From Trichaptum fuscoviolaceum (lineage: Eukaryota > Basidiomycota > Agaricomycetes > Hymenochaetales > Trichaptaceae): a DNA stretch of 64,000 bases. Below, piece after piece: positions 46,159 to 59,280 of this stretch (positions are counted from its first letter, which is position 1; the number at the start of each line of letters is the position of its first letter). Made by a program: the position numbers and the translations under genes. The notes under the pieces were generated by a model that was not told the DNA's origin, ran no database searches, and worked only from the letters and a program-made list of their open reading frames with translations. Where the stretch lies: assembly GCA_910574455.1 (NCBI GenBank), contig CAJSYZ010000011.1:310001-374000 (forward strand), given 5' to 3'.

Positions 46159-48305
46159 ATGCGGGCGCAGCAGCTCAGTCTCCTTAATCAACTACGACCG
46201 TGTTCTTCTTATCAGACATCACTATATCTCAGGCTGATCTCTAGCAAGAAATTCCATAGCAGCACTTCTGTTATGTACAGCAACTTTAACGATGACTACA
46301 TGTACAGCGGGACGTCTTCTCGACCATCTACGTTTCGTGGCCACTGGAATCGAGGGCAGCCAGCGTACGAGGAACCCGAATCCTACGATACTTCACGATT
46401 CATGAGGAACGAAGACAAACCGCTGTCACCCCGTAGACCGAATTATTCCCAGCGTTCACCATTATGGCGGAATACGCCTTCACCACCGCCTACACCTCTT
46501 CCTTCGGGGCCATCGCCAGAGTATATCTCTATTTCTGAGGAAGAACTGCGCCCGGTCGATCCAAACGAACAGAGGAAACTCCTCATCCTAGACCTCAACG
46601 GGGCATTGCTTTGGCGGAAGGACAGACGAGTACCCTACCCTCGACCTTACATGCCATCCTTCCGGGCCTATCTTTTCGCAGAGGAAACGAGAAAGTGGCT
46701 GGATGTTATGGTATGGTCGAGTGCGCAGCCGCACAATGTAGAGATGATGGTTCGACGGTGTTTCTACGACAGCAGATGTGGTTATAATCCCGAAGAAGCG
46801 AATCCCGAGGCAGGGAAATGGGAGGGTCTGCTAGTTGATGTATGGGCTAGGGATAGGCTTGGGTTGTCCAGGCATGACTACTGTACGCCTTTTATTCCTC
46901 ACAATTTACATAAGCCACTTAGGCATCTTTCTTTGTGTTCTTCTCTTCGTTCGTCCATCCGTTCTCGAAATCAGCCCGCAAGTCTCAGACGACCAAAGAT
47001 CTGTCCAAGCCATGGACATTACTCCAAGCGCCTCAACAACATTCTGCATATACCACATTACTTCTTGACGACTCTCCAGCGAAAGTGCGGCTTCAACCTT
47101 ATAACCACCTATGTGTTCCAGAGTACGATGAGAAACGTCGAAACCGAGATCTGCAAGTTAAGGCTAAGAAGATTTTGGAAACGATCGATAATGGAATTTG
47201 TGGTCAATCCACTGACGGCGTAACGTCTGTGAACGATGCTGCAATCTCAGCCAACCTTCCCGCTGACTCGATTATCTCTTCCGATGCACCAGCACCAACG
47301 CTGAAGGACTCTATCGACAGCTGTGCGGAAGATTCTTCTGCTACACATACGTCTGAACCAAGCCCAGTGGGAAACGAATCAAATTCGGAACCGGTGTCAA
47401 AGGCACGAGTGGAGAAGCGGAAGGAGAAGAAGGAGCGTAAGAAACAGGAGAGTGTGCTTCGCAAACTTGAAGAACTTGCCAGCACCAAAGTCTCGGAGAC
47501 TATGGGGTCAGACGAGAGGGCTGTATCAACCGACACCCTCCTCCCGGTCGTCACGGGTGGCGAGACAGAAAATCTCAGGAGTAAAGAAAGATCATCTGAA
47601 GTAGATTGGGATGAAGACAGAAGACTGGATGAGACGCTCTTAGCTGCGATCGGCATATTGGACGAGATGAAGACCCAGGGAAATGTAGCTGCGTGGATCA
47701 AGAGCGGTGGCTTATGGGCAGGAACGCCTTCTCCTGTACTGTCGCACATTCAAAGTTCAGGCTTGTCATCGTTGTCCAGTGGGGACGTGAAGCGTGCACC
47801 CTCACCCACTGATGCCGAAGTTGATGACCTGGATCCACACGTTCTGGGCGACAATACCACTGCAGCATCATCATCAATCACATCCACATCACCTCCACCT
47901 TCTCCCAATCCAGCACTAGACAATTCATCGTCAAGACCAACATCACCCGAGCACTCGTCTCCTGATAGGAAGCGTTACCGATCTGTAACAGCCGACACTC
48001 ATTCCGCGCACGAAGGTGAAAGTGACCTGAAGAAGTCGAAGACTGACCAGGCCAAGGACGATACAATCTCGGCCGGAAATGACGCTGAGACCATCGGCCC
48101 GGACCGGGCCAAAAGTCCTGGCCAGACCACAAATGAAGTATCCACGGATAGAGGAGAGCCGCGGGGCGATAGCACAGGTACTGATAGTACGGTGCCGAAG
48201 ATGTGGTTTGAGGATGAAAGCACGTTCAGACTTTGGGTGAATCGTGGACGAGCGGCGCTGAAATCTCTTGGAATAGAAGAGCGAGATGGTATTGAAATTC
48301 CTTGA
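46159..48305 (+). CDS. FCP1/NIF-domain (HAD-type) phosphatase-like protein, 684 aa
   Basis: Two exons (46159-46882 and 46975-48305) join in phase. A basic, Ser-rich N-terminus (MRAQQLSLLNQLRPCSSYQT) could be a mitochondrial presequence; an alternative start is Met at 46273. A Pro-rich stretch leads to the FCP1-homology domain: RKLLILDLNGALLWRK, then DVMVWSSAQPHNVEMMV, DLSKPWTLLQA and TLLLDDSPAKVRLQPYNHLC. The usual DxDxT is DLNGA, keeping the first Asp but not the second, so catalysis is doubtful. The long C-terminal half is Ser/Glu/Lys-rich and disordered. Similar proteins are common in fungi, with TIM50 and CTD phosphatases as better-known relatives. Confidence 0.75.
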
Positions 48306-48556
48306 GCTTTTGTAGATGCTTTATATAGCACATTCTTGTACTTCTGTAGCAAATATTATAAACAACTAGCGCATGAAATAACATACTACAGCACGAAACA
48401 TTACAACAAGAGATCATGGCTACATAGATTGATATGATAGTACATAGTACATCGTCATAACGGCAGGCAAAAAAACAAACCATATGTATATATATATATA
48501 TATAATATTCATAAACAAGTACAGAGGGTTGATCGATCGATTGAAAATATGAACAT

Positions 48557-51500
48557 TCAGAAATCGCCAATAACTGATTGTGAGATTTCTCGAAGTTCTT
48601 GACACACCGACTCGATTTCAGGTCTTGCTGATGGGTGTGTAGCCCAGCAACGTTGCATCAGTTCCCAGAGCGAATCTGATAAACCTCGGCTCACGGCTGG
48701 CTCCGGCGGCCTGCGGGGTCTGGTATCCTTAATGGCAACTTCCAGAACAACTTCGCCGTCGCGAAGATAGTAGAAGGGCACTTCTTCGGTAAAAATCTAC
48801 AAGAAAAGATAAGAAATCAATGTATCCTCAGACATATTATTCACAACAGCTATTACGTACCTCCAGGCATACGCAGGCAAAAGCGTAGATATCGCTACTC
48901 GTCGTCGTCCCTGAGGGAATTCCTTCAAACCGACCAGAGTTCAGAAGTTCTGGCGACTGCCATCGCATCGCTCCCTTTCCGGCAAATGAAGTTCCTCCAA
49001 CTGCGCTTGCCTGCGAGTCAATGACCTTCGCTAGCCCGAAGTCAGCGACTTTGGGACATCCGCGATCATCCACCAGAATGTTCGCCTAAATTTAATAAAA
49101 GTTAGCATCGCTTAGTAAGTCGTGAAATATAAGAAGCTAACCGAGCGCAAGTCTCCATGCACAACGATTGGTTTGCAATTATGAAGGTAGACAATGCCTG
49201 AGGCAATTTCGGTTACCTTATAAGCTTATTCAGTATGAATTTTTAACCGCGCATCGACTTCCAGGAGCGGCTTACCAGAGCTACCCTGTTCACAGACTGG
49301 TACTTCTTCGTATATGATAAGACATCACCATTGACCATCCAAGGGGATACCAAAGCAAGCTGGGGGGAGAATTCGTCGATGCAGACACCATAGAATGGTA
49401 GTATGTTTCTATGGCGGAGTTGCCTCCATATCATGGCTTCCATACAAAATTCCTGCAATGAACGCTGCTAAGACAGGGCATCAACATGTATAGTCAAAAC
49501 AAACGTACCTTGAGGGGCTGCGTTGACTTCGCCAGTCCAAATATTCGCAGAACCTTCAGTGCAACAAAGATTTCACGTGCTTTACCTTTCCAGACATCTG
49601 CAAATCCTCCCCCAGCCAAAGGGTTATCCCCAAGCCGCTTCACATCTAATACGAACAGATATTTAGGTAGGCGCCCACTAATTTTGACAACCTTTTGCAG
49701 AAACCTCTCGGCCGTTCTATAGGAACCAGCTTGCTTGTCGATTTGCTATGAACAGGTTTGTTATTTAATGCGGGGGCTCTCGATTAGAATGCTCACCTGC
49801 TGTATAATATCAGTGAATGCATGAAAGTCCTTGTCTCCTGAAGTCGCCACCTCCTCTAAGACTTGGTCGCCTCCCATAACGATGACTGAAATGAGACGAG
49901 TTAGATCATCAGTATCTCTTTTGAGAGCGTAGCTTATAGCTTGTGACCAAGCGCTGTCCAGAGTCTGCCTCCCATTTTCTGTGGTCTTGGGCGAATCTGT
50001 AAGCCGAAGAATGTCGATTACTGCGGCTCGCACAGACGCAATGCTCGCAATGGCTTTCAAAGGTGTTTGTTTTTGCCAAGCTAGGACTTCCGCAAGCAAA
50101 GTACTGTGCGCCTAGCTGATTAGTAGGACAAAAGTCATCGTGAATATGACATTACTTACGAATGCGATACGTCCACGAATACAACGCCATTCAAAGAGGA
50201 CGAGTGCAGAAATTGAAGGCAAAAGTACAAGGAAAACTGAGGGGGAAAAGCATCATTAAAGATGTATGTAGTCTCCAGTGGCTCTAACGAAAACGCACCG
50301 GGAAAACCCATGTTTTCTCTTCTAAGTCGTGTTCTTCCCATCTGGGTCTCCTAGATACCGGTAAGTTTATACCATAAACCTCTTCGATTTCTTGCAAGAT
50401 AGTCCTCCTCCAACCGTCTTTTATAATCTGTTCAACCACAGTATGCATGTCGGCTTCGATGGGCTTTGTCACCTGGTTTATACTCGTTATTTGACCTCGA
50501 AAAAGTTGAGATGTCGACAAATCAGTCGATTGCCTATCGATTACGGCTAAACTCCTCGTCTCTAGCTTGCTTTCTTCTATTTTCTGATCATTGCTTATTT
50601 CGGTAGATATAGAGGACAGCTCAACGCTTGTTGCAGCTGTTGAAAGGCTCTGAGGATACCCAGAGAGTTGGGACGGCACGTCACTGGACGCGCTAGATAT
50701 GGAGACTGAAAGTGGCTTCCGCCTGGAACGTCGCTCTATGGAAATGGAAGGTGATCGTCCTGGGTAGCTCAAATCGTCCAAAGACTGTCCGCCTTTCCTG
50801 TCCAATGTATCGGGAGAAGCCTCTCTGATTGGTAGAAGTGGTGAAGGTAAATCTGAGTTAAGTAGCCTTGGGATTCGTCGGTCATTTCCCATGCGAGACG
50901 TGTTCTGAGTGGAAGCCGGTCTGGGCCCTTGGACCCTACGCGGAACTTTGGCTTGGGCAGCGGGTCGGCGATGCCGGACTGTCAACTTGAATGTTAATTC
51001 GCCCGTGCCAGGGAACTTTAAGCGATCATCATCGAACCCGGTGATTTCATCTTCTAATGTCCCAACGTCCTGTGAAGAAGTTCTTTCCGTCTGGAAGCAG
51101 GGTGTAAGGATGATGGAGTTCGTGCCTTTTCTTGGCTGAGAAGGAAAGTAAAGCCTGGAAGCCGGAAGCGCGAATCGATATGATAGAGGCATTTCGTCTT
51201 CGTCGCAGTCTTTTGTGGAGAAAGCGATAGGGGCGACCAGGTCGATAGTGGCTTCGACGAAGAAGCCATCCGTGTTGATAAATCCTTCGGAGTCAAGTAG
51301 GGTGAGCTTTATTGAGTTCTGACCAAGCTCGAGCGACCAAGCACAATTATTGGCCAGGAATTCAGCCACGAATATAGCGTTGTGCTTTGAATCTCGAAAC
51401 CAGCCTGATGTCGGAGATGCTGATGGCTGAGGCGAAGGCAAGGGTCGCCTGATCGTCTGTTCACCTCTTAAGCTATGCGTACTGCCTCGGCGTGAGATGG

Positions 51501-52344
51501 AAGGGGATGACTTCAGATGCCCGTGAAGATCTCTGGCCGTTATTACTCCCTCGAATGTGTACAGCTCGGATTGTCTACCTGAAATTTGAGTTATAAGCCC
51601 AATTTCGTGCAAGGGGCGAAGGTTAATTGAGAAGTCCGTTGAGGGTTGAAGCGCCAGCATGCCCCTAATCCTTCGGTCCAGCTCAGGAGCCGCCATCCTG
51701 GACGAGATGAGATGGCGAACCATCTGAAAAATGTGGTTTCCACTGTCATCGTCTCTTCGCCGTAAACAGGCCTTTCGAACTGTACTCGATAAGTCCCCCC
51801 TTCCGATTGAAGGTATGTGTATAAGAGAACCATCCCAGTTTACAACTAGAAACTGCACAACGGCCAGATCCAGTGCACTATCCGTTTGATTCGTATCGGA
51901 TGAAAAGTCTCGCCTTGGGGAAGGAAGGCGAAGAATTTCATGAACTAGAGGGGGAAGGTCAACGCCACTCAGGGGTTCGTTTAAAATAGACGCCAGAGGC
52001 AATTCTTCCGAGCACGATGATCTAGCCTTCTGAAAAACTCCTGCCAGACGGCGAGCTCGCTCCTCTGCCGTACGTTCGTTCGATAACAGAATTGCGGTAG
52101 CAGTCCTTTGAACTGATCGAAGAATCGCTTCCGTTCGTGTTCGGTAGTGAGTAGTTACACCGGCTTGTAGACGAACACCATCATTTGTAAAGTTGTTTGA
52201 TATTACACCAGTCGCGACAGAGCGTGGCGATGCGTTCGTTATGTGCCAGGTCCTGAAAATATTGTTTCAGGGAATGGGCTCGACATGTGAATTTTCGACG
52301 TACCTGACTTGCGTCCCCATACCAGCATCGAAAGACGACGTCAT
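48557..52344 (-). CDS. protein kinase with long N-terminal extension (tandem copy 1)
   Basis: It starts at MTSSFDAGMGTQV (52344); exon 2 begins with TWHITNASPRSVATGV. A conserved N-terminal region contains EPLSGVDLPPLVHEIL and SSTVRKACLRRRDDDSGNHI, followed by a Ser/Pro-rich linker. A helical segment (LAEVLAWQKQTPLKAIASIA) precedes the kinase domain: LAGGGFADVW glycine loop, VALKVL lysine, VVHGDLRS catalytic loop split by an intron, VADFGLAK, and WQSPELL in the place of APE. The domain ends RCWATHPSARPEIESVCQEL, and the stop is at 48557. The HGDLR loop and tyrosine-kinase-like end are typical of expanded agaricomycete TKL kinases. Ligand and target are unknown. Confidence 0.82.
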
Positions 52345-52913
52345 GGCATCAATCGATGCACTGTACTTCAAGACATACAGAAAGACTCAATGGTCTCGGA
52401 GACGTCGTCGTGGATGTAAAGAAGTGAAGAATGATGATGACAACACAGTTGTCGAGCTCCTTGATCAAGGGTGTATTCTTGGATTCTTCAATTGAAGTGC
52501 ATTAAGTTGAACAGTGAATCATTTTCGGAAGGAAGCATGCAGATCAATGGAGGAGATATGTTGATCGAACATTGTTGCTAATTTTTTCTGCCTCTTGAGC
52601 TTTGTTGGTTTCTAAGCTTCATCTCGGCAAGTCGAAAATCAACTCGCCAAGATTAAAGTTAAAGTTGGCATGACAACAGAGCTCAAATCGGCTTTCCCCG
52701 GCTTAATAACTGATATTAAATAAAGCCGGTACTAATTATGATTGCCGGCCGGCTAGCAGAATTGTGAATTAAAAGGCATTTATTCCTGAACATCCTATTC
52801 GCAGGTACTGTAATTATGGACTATTACAAAAATCGTGACGGTGAATTCGACATGAAGAGCAAACTTGAAGTCTAAACAAAGGAATAGAGTCTGTCATTCC
52901 GGTAATCGGGAAA
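52345..52913. other. intergenic region between the two kinase genes
   Basis: It holds the putative promoter of kinase copy 1. There is an inverted GCCGGC-rich spot near 52745-52755. No gene is seen. Confidence 0.4.
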
Positions 52914-55900
52914 TCATAAGCACCCCTTTGAAAGTAAATCCACGATCCCATCAATACGTGGGCGGTCTGTGGGTGAGTTAGCCCAGCAATCCTGCATTAG
53001 TTTCCACATGTTATCATCGAGTCCTCGTTGCATGGCAGGCTCGGATGGACGAGGAGGACGCCTGTTATGAATCACCACCTCCACTAAGACAGGACCATCC
53101 CGCAGATGAGAGAATGGAACGGCTTCCGTGAACACCTGTAAAAAGTAGCAATCAGCAAGGCAAAAATCTTCCACAATCTCTCGACACGTACCTCGAGACA
53201 GACAGATGAGAAGGCGTAGATGTCGCTACATGTAGTGAGAACGCAAGGTACCCCATTAAAACGGCTCGAGTCTAGTAGCTCCGGAGCCTGCCATCGCATA
53301 GCCCCTTTGCCATTAAAGGATGGTCCTACAATGGAAGTTGCTTGGGAGTCGATAATATTAGCAAGGCCAAAATCTGCGAGCATAGGTCTACCCGATTTAG
53401 TGACTAGTACATTTGCCTGAGTCATAATATCAGCATGTTATACCAAAGTATGTTAGCTTCAGCTTACGGCTCTTAAATCACCGTGCACTACTTGGGGTTT
53501 CAAGGAATGCAAATATTGCAGGCCAAGCGAGATTCCGAGTATCTAGAGGCAGTGATAGGTAAAAAACATTTTGACATGTGAGATTTGCCTACCAGAGTGC
53601 GCCTATTAGTTGAAGGATTCCTTCCCAAGTACGAAATTACGTTGCCATTCTCCATCCAAGGTGAGACCATAGCTAGTTGCGGAGAAAACTCGTCTGTGCA
53701 TACGCCGTAGAACGGAAGCACATTCTGGTGCCGAAACTGTCGCCAAATCATTGATTCCTTGCAAAAGTCCTTGAAAGGAGAAGAAAATAGAGATCAGACT
53801 TGATATGTTATCACTCGCAACCCTTGTCTACCGTACCTGATGCAATTCGTGTTGCGGGCTCGCGAGTCCGAATCTTCGAATGACTTTGAGAGCCATTCGT
53901 TTCCCATTAACTTCACCTTCCCAAACATCAGAGAAACCACCTCCGCTAATAGGGTTATCCCCAATTCGTTTCACGCCCGAGATGAAGAGGTATTTGGGGA
54001 GCTGTCCACTTTCGCGCACCACCTTTTGCAAAAATCTTTCCATCTGTCGATGTGCACCGACACGCCGGTCAATAAACTGAATATAACTAATAAGCTATTG
54101 AATGTACTATGAAAAGGATGCTACCTTACACTCTGCAGTAGATCCATGAATTGCGAGATTTCTTCAGGAGTAAGATTGATCACTTCTTTTAGAGCATTGC
54201 TGTCTGACCCGGTTAGAATGGAGGTTATTCGTGACAAGTCGTCAATGTCCCGCTTAAAAGAATGCCGGAGAATCAAGACCCATGAAAGGTCCGTTTGCTC
54301 AGCCTTTCTCTGCCGTTCCGCAAGTTCGCATATCTCGCCGAGATAACCTTGGATCTTCTTATGATTTGCTACCGCCTTAACGGTCGAGACGGATTGCCAA
54401 GACTCCATGAATGTTGATAATGAGCTTGGGCGATAAGCAAGTCAGTTTCTGACTGTTCACAAGTTTGGGCACGGTATTGACTTACTGAACACTGGGTAAG
54501 CTGCTAAAACCAGCCTGGTTCCCCAACCAAGTCAAGTACTGATGGCCGTAATGTGCTGTAAACTAGGAGCAAGTCAGCTGTATGTGCACACAAAGAAATA
54601 CACAAATGACGAACTGGGTACAATGGCACCAGCTTTGTAGTTCCTGCACCGGACGTACGATCACGAGGTAGATCGTGGTTATATGTTTCCTCCAACTCAT
54701 ACAGGATGACCTCCCGCCAACTATCTAGATCTTTAAAGGTCCGGAAGGAAGTCTGTTTATGCCTCAGATTGGTTTGCGTGCGCTGAGAAGCGCTCCCATT
54801 CCCTTTTGAAGGTGCTGCGCTCTCAGTAGCAAGTTTACCGGAGAATACATTCACGTCCGGGGCCGGTTTTAATAGTAGTGGCGGAACAGTTGGAAGGGTA
54901 TATTGCGGGGAAGTCGATGGTCCACGTGGCGGGACGCTAAGACCAGGGGTTCTATATGTGGCAGTCAGGGGTGTAGAGACAGGACCAGAGGCGTTACCGC
55001 CCTTTGGCGTAACTGACTGCGGTTCTAAGGGGGGAAGGTTGTTCAAAACTTGCTGTGGGGTACCGATATGGGAGGGGAGAATATTGACTGTATCGATGGA
55101 AAGCGTCGGTGGCTTTGGAAGTGGTCGGAACGGCCGTGGAGCGCTGACAATTGGCGTTGCACCTACGTTCTCGGCTCCGTCCAAGGTCGAATGTCGGTTT
55201 AATAAAGAGTTGAAACCAATAGGAGTTTCAGAATAACTTCTCGAATGCCCAGGAGTAGATGCTCGTGTGAGCATAACCGGCTGATCTACTGATTGAAGAG
55301 TCGCCTCCAAGTATGATGGTGGAGGTGTAGGCGCCTCGTGAGTTTCAATTAGAGCATCAGAAGGTTGTGACGAAACACCGTCGATGATCGCTGAATTCGA
55401 ACTAATATTGGGTGGTGAACTCTGTGACGATACAGGGGTAGGTAGTTGAGTATTCCTTGTTAATTCAGTTTCACGAGCGATGCTGGCAGCAGAGTCTGGT
55501 TCAGTGACCTTGACAACCGGCACGGATTGTGATCGCCTATGAGAGCTATTGGCTTGTGGGCCTGTTTGCGCAGAGGGTATTTGAAGTTCTACTGCGTTGG
55601 AGTATTAGTGACATTCAAGACAATTATTATATGGACAGACCTTGAGTTCCTGTGAATGGTGAAGGCGCCTTCTTCTGCAATTCTAGCCGAACTCGAAGGC
55701 TTATGGACAGATCTTGGGCAGTCGCTGGTCCGAAAAGCCTTGCGTCATCGAATCCCGTAAGATTACTGAGAGTTTGTGGGTGGTTATCAGCGTAGAAGGG
55801 TGGCTCGTAAGGGAAGCAATGAGGTATTTGAACAAAGCTTGGACCTGCGCGGAGATAGCTTGGGACATAAAGGAGTGTTTCGGAAAAGGCAAAACGGTAC

Positions 55901-57000
55901 CCTTCTTTGGGATTTCGTGCAGCTAGACGAAAAGACGAAACTTCTACATTGGCAGAAACCGAAACTGCATCCTTTTCAATAGAGCCATCCGAGTCGACTA
56001 TGCAGAGCTTAAGATGGTTCTTCCCTATCTCGAAAACCCACGCACATCCACAAGCCAAGAAGTCAACCTGCAGAGCAGGGATTAGGAGTACAGCTGAATG
56101 CCATTGCGAGGGAGAATTAGACGAGGGCGGGGTAAGCAACTTCCGTCTCTCCGAAGGCGATGATCGAAGTTGACCTGGATCATTCCAAATGTCCATGATG
56201 CAATCGCGAAGGGCAGCAGGAAAATCCGGAAAGGAGATAAAGGCCGAAAATCCCCTGTCTGATGGACTCAGCATGCCATCACGATGTGGGAGGGCCGAAG
56301 GAATAGCAGGGAAGACGTTCACAGAAAAAACTGGATTGCGGATAACTTTGGTCATTTTCGGTTTAATGACGCTCACCCAAAGGTGTTCCTTCAGTGACTG
56401 GAAGATAGTGTTACCACAATCAGGGTCCCCTCTGCGCAAGCAAGCTTTACGAACAGTCCGAACAAGATCACAGCTGCCGCATGATGGGAATGTGATGAGT
56501 GACCCGTCCCATGACTGGATGAGATACAGAGCGACATCGAAGTCGCCGAAGTTTAGAGCGTCTTGTGGTAGATTGAGAAGCTCAAAGACGAGCGGGGGGA
56601 GATTAACCGATTCAAGAGGCTCATATAAAAGCGACGTGAAAGAAAGATCGCCATCGTGGTTTTCAAGAGCGATTCGATAACATGATTCCAAGAGCTTCTT
56701 GCGTTGTGCTGTTGGGAGTGTAGAAGCTAGGATGGCCTGTATAGCTTTCCGGAACGCACGAAGGCTCGCTTCACGGTTGGAGCGCACTTGCTCAAGGAGC
56801 TTAGGAGTATCTGATACATCTTTGAACTCCTGCTCATCCGTCTCCCGACCTTGGGATTCCGTCGACCCCCCAGTCGAGACATCGTCTCGCCAGGCACTAA
56901 TCCTGAGCATGTCAAACAATTCTTTAACCTTTGAATGGAAACGTGAACGAACGAGAAATGCTGACCTCGAGAAGACCTCTTCGTGATCTTCTTGCTGCAT
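52914..57000 (-). CDS. protein kinase with long N-terminal extension (tandem copy 2)
   Basis: It is a paralogue of the preceding gene, placed head to tail. The first clear Met is MQQEDHEEVFSRSAFL at 57000; a longer 5' frame lacks ATG, so an upstream exon is possible. Conserved N-terminal blocks are EPLESVNLPPLVFELLNLP and VRTVRKACLRRGDPDCGNTI. A Pro/Ser-rich disordered linker follows (55523-about 54600). The kinase domain has ISGGGFSDVWEG, MALKVI, VVHGDLRA|NVLV across an intron, LADFGLAN and WQAPELLD, ending QDCWANSPTDRPRIDGIVDL. A complete set of catalytic residues is present. Confidence 0.82.
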
Positions 57001-58068
57001 GTCGACCTTGACAAGCGTAGAGGATGCGCACAAGTAGTGAGTCAGTCTGAAGGAGCAAGAGGGCGCAGTTCCCACACCAATTTCTACTCGGCACAGACGT
57101 TCGTCGGCTCAGAACAAGTTACCTAGTACCTCCGCACTCAGGCTGGCAGTGGCAATTCTTCATTAAGCTCCTGTCCGCACAGCTTCAAGTGCCTATATCG
57201 CTTACTACCACAGGGGTTTGCTGTGTCGGTTCTGACATGGGAAATTGATGGGAGTACTACGCCGCTGCCGTATTTTTATACCTGCTGTGCACAGACCATC
57301 CGAAGCAACATTCTCCATGTAGAAAGCATCTAAATAGGATGAATTGAGAGATTATAGAAAAAGAGAGAATGATAGATTCTTAAACACCCAAATCCTCTGA
57401 TGGCTGCGCTCTCTGGCATTGGTGATGGTGAGATGGACTCGGATGCTGGAGTACGACGACTCGCGGATGAACTTGATGTCTTTGAGATAAATTCCCACGG
57501 TTAAAGTTTCAACTCTCGGACCCATCAATTTCAATTGAACAGAGTCTACTTTATAACGCCCTGAGGGCCAGCTAGTTGCTGGCAAAACCCAAACACCCTC
57601 AGGGCGTTAACTAACGGAATGAGTCTCAGACTGAAATCTCACTGCCCACTCTCAAAGAATTTTTGCTTCATACAGATGACACAGAGATATACTATATTGT
57701 CGACTGTCTTTCCACAATCCTAATGTTTCCAGTCTTTCGTAGCTCACTGCACCAGCTCAGGAGTCAGGAGAGATACTATGCTATGACTTTGCTAGAATCT
57801 TTTGCCGGATGCTCCTTCATGGATCAAGAACAAGGTACTCGAAGCTAGAGTATATACAACTAAAATTCAAAGAACAGACAATCAATAGTAGAGTCGAGGA
57901 TATCATTGTCACCGACATCCTCGAGCTTCTTCCGACTACTATTCAGGAAGTCCCTAAGCAATGGCTGACAAAACGTTTTTTCTGCAAAGCCTCTAACGAC
58001 CGCTTTCTGAACCTGAGCGTCCGAGCATCTCGTATACGGCCCTCGCAATCCATCTCATCATCATCGCA
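57001..58068. other. intergenic or decayed region upstream of kinase copy 2
   Basis: A minus-strand frame near 57352-57585 (VETLTVGIYLKDIKFIRESS) may be a decayed exon, but I cannot place it in a family. CTCAGGCT lies near 57137. The 56-bp double hairpin lies at 57554-57609. Confidence 0.4.
57554..57609. repeat. 56-bp double-hairpin motif, copy 2
   Basis: A 14-bp perfect outer stem (TAACGCCCTGAGGG with CCCTCAGGGCGTTA) encloses GCCAGC-TAGTT-GCTGGC. It has the same length and layout as 13646-13701, but the outer stem is better preserved here. Confidence 0.65.
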
Positions 58069-59280
58069 TCACAATCCACCTCTTTTACCTACCATATGAA
58101 CCACAAGCACAGACGCGAGTGCTGCTTCTGGGGTCTGTACCGATGTCGCCGAGAACAAGGACGGTGTCTGCTCAAGGGTGTCCGAGCTTCCCCCACTTCT
58201 TGAAGGCATATTCTCGCAGACAGATCTCAGCGGCGCAAGTGACTTGGTCAAAGACGGTGCAACAGAAGCCTCGTCTCCAAAACGTGATAACTCAGGAGAG
58301 GTCTGTGGGACGGGAACAGCTTCCGGTGAGACTGCATTGATGACAGACCCCTGAATACTGAACATTTAATCAAAAGACTCACCTTCAAGACCAGGAAGAC
58401 AAGGAACCAATACCAGATCTGAGCCCGACACCTCCAACGCCATCGATAGGACAGACTCCGATGGCAGGGCTAGGTCTTCCGGTAGGAATGCGTCCATCTC
58501 TGAAAGGACAAGTACTGGCCCAGTGGACGAAGTCAGAGCCAAAGATTCAGTCGACTTTGAAGGTGCTTCAACTTGCTCCTGCTTCCCCTTGCGTCTTGAT
58601 TCAGTTAGAGACATCTTATCGAGACTACAGTTATCAGAGTCCAAGATTCAGTCGACTTTGAAGGTGCTTCAACTTGCTCCTGCTTCCCCTTGCGTCTTGA
58701 TTCAGTTAGAGACATCTTATCGAGACTACAGTTATCAGAGTCCTTCCGGTGAGTCGAGGTCGAAACACTGGATGCCGAGTCAAACAACTCTATGAGGCCC
58801 AGCCCAGAGTCCGCTTGCATACTCGTATCCACGAACGAATTCGACTTTGCTTCCGAATGGTCAACACTGACAGCTGGCCGGGCTATGAATACACTCTCCT
58901 CTGCGTTATTTTCCAATGGCACAGTGCGTGACGCCGGCGTAGGTGACAGACAAGCTGCTGCTCTCGCCTCCGAGTGCGCAGCATCGCCTCCTTCTTCGCT
59001 CGAGCCACCACAGCTGGATCCGCAAGCAACTGGCGGGGAGAACTAGCTGGAAGAGCAGACATAGATGTGTTCGACGCATCAGGGGTGTCATAGATTATCG
59101 GACCAGAACATGCTTCGGTCGGTGAGTCACGACGTCGCCCAAGTCCGAGGCCAAAGATTCCCGGAATACAATTGAAGGCAGCGACAGTGCTTGCTCAGGA
59201 GCCGTTTGCACGCGCGTCAGGATCAGAGAGTCGGTAGCTCGAGCTATACCAGTCGCAGCCGCAAGCGTCGTGTCGGGGAC
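58069..59280 (-). pseudogene. Ser/Glu-rich coding remnant cut off by E3
   Basis: Minus-strand frames such as KMSLTESRRKGKQEQVEAPS and VLSMALEVSGSDLVLVPCLP look like disordered coding sequence. A basic block (DPAVVARAKKEAMLRTRR) lies near 59030. A 101-bp direct duplication shifts the frame. E3 begins at 59281 within or next to this region, so the 5' part may lie beyond E3. Family unknown. Confidence 0.4.
58542..58743. repeat. 101-bp tandem direct duplication
   Basis: Positions 58542-58642 and 58643-58743 appear identical. The unit length is not a multiple of three, so it disrupts any reading frame crossing it. Confidence 0.9.
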
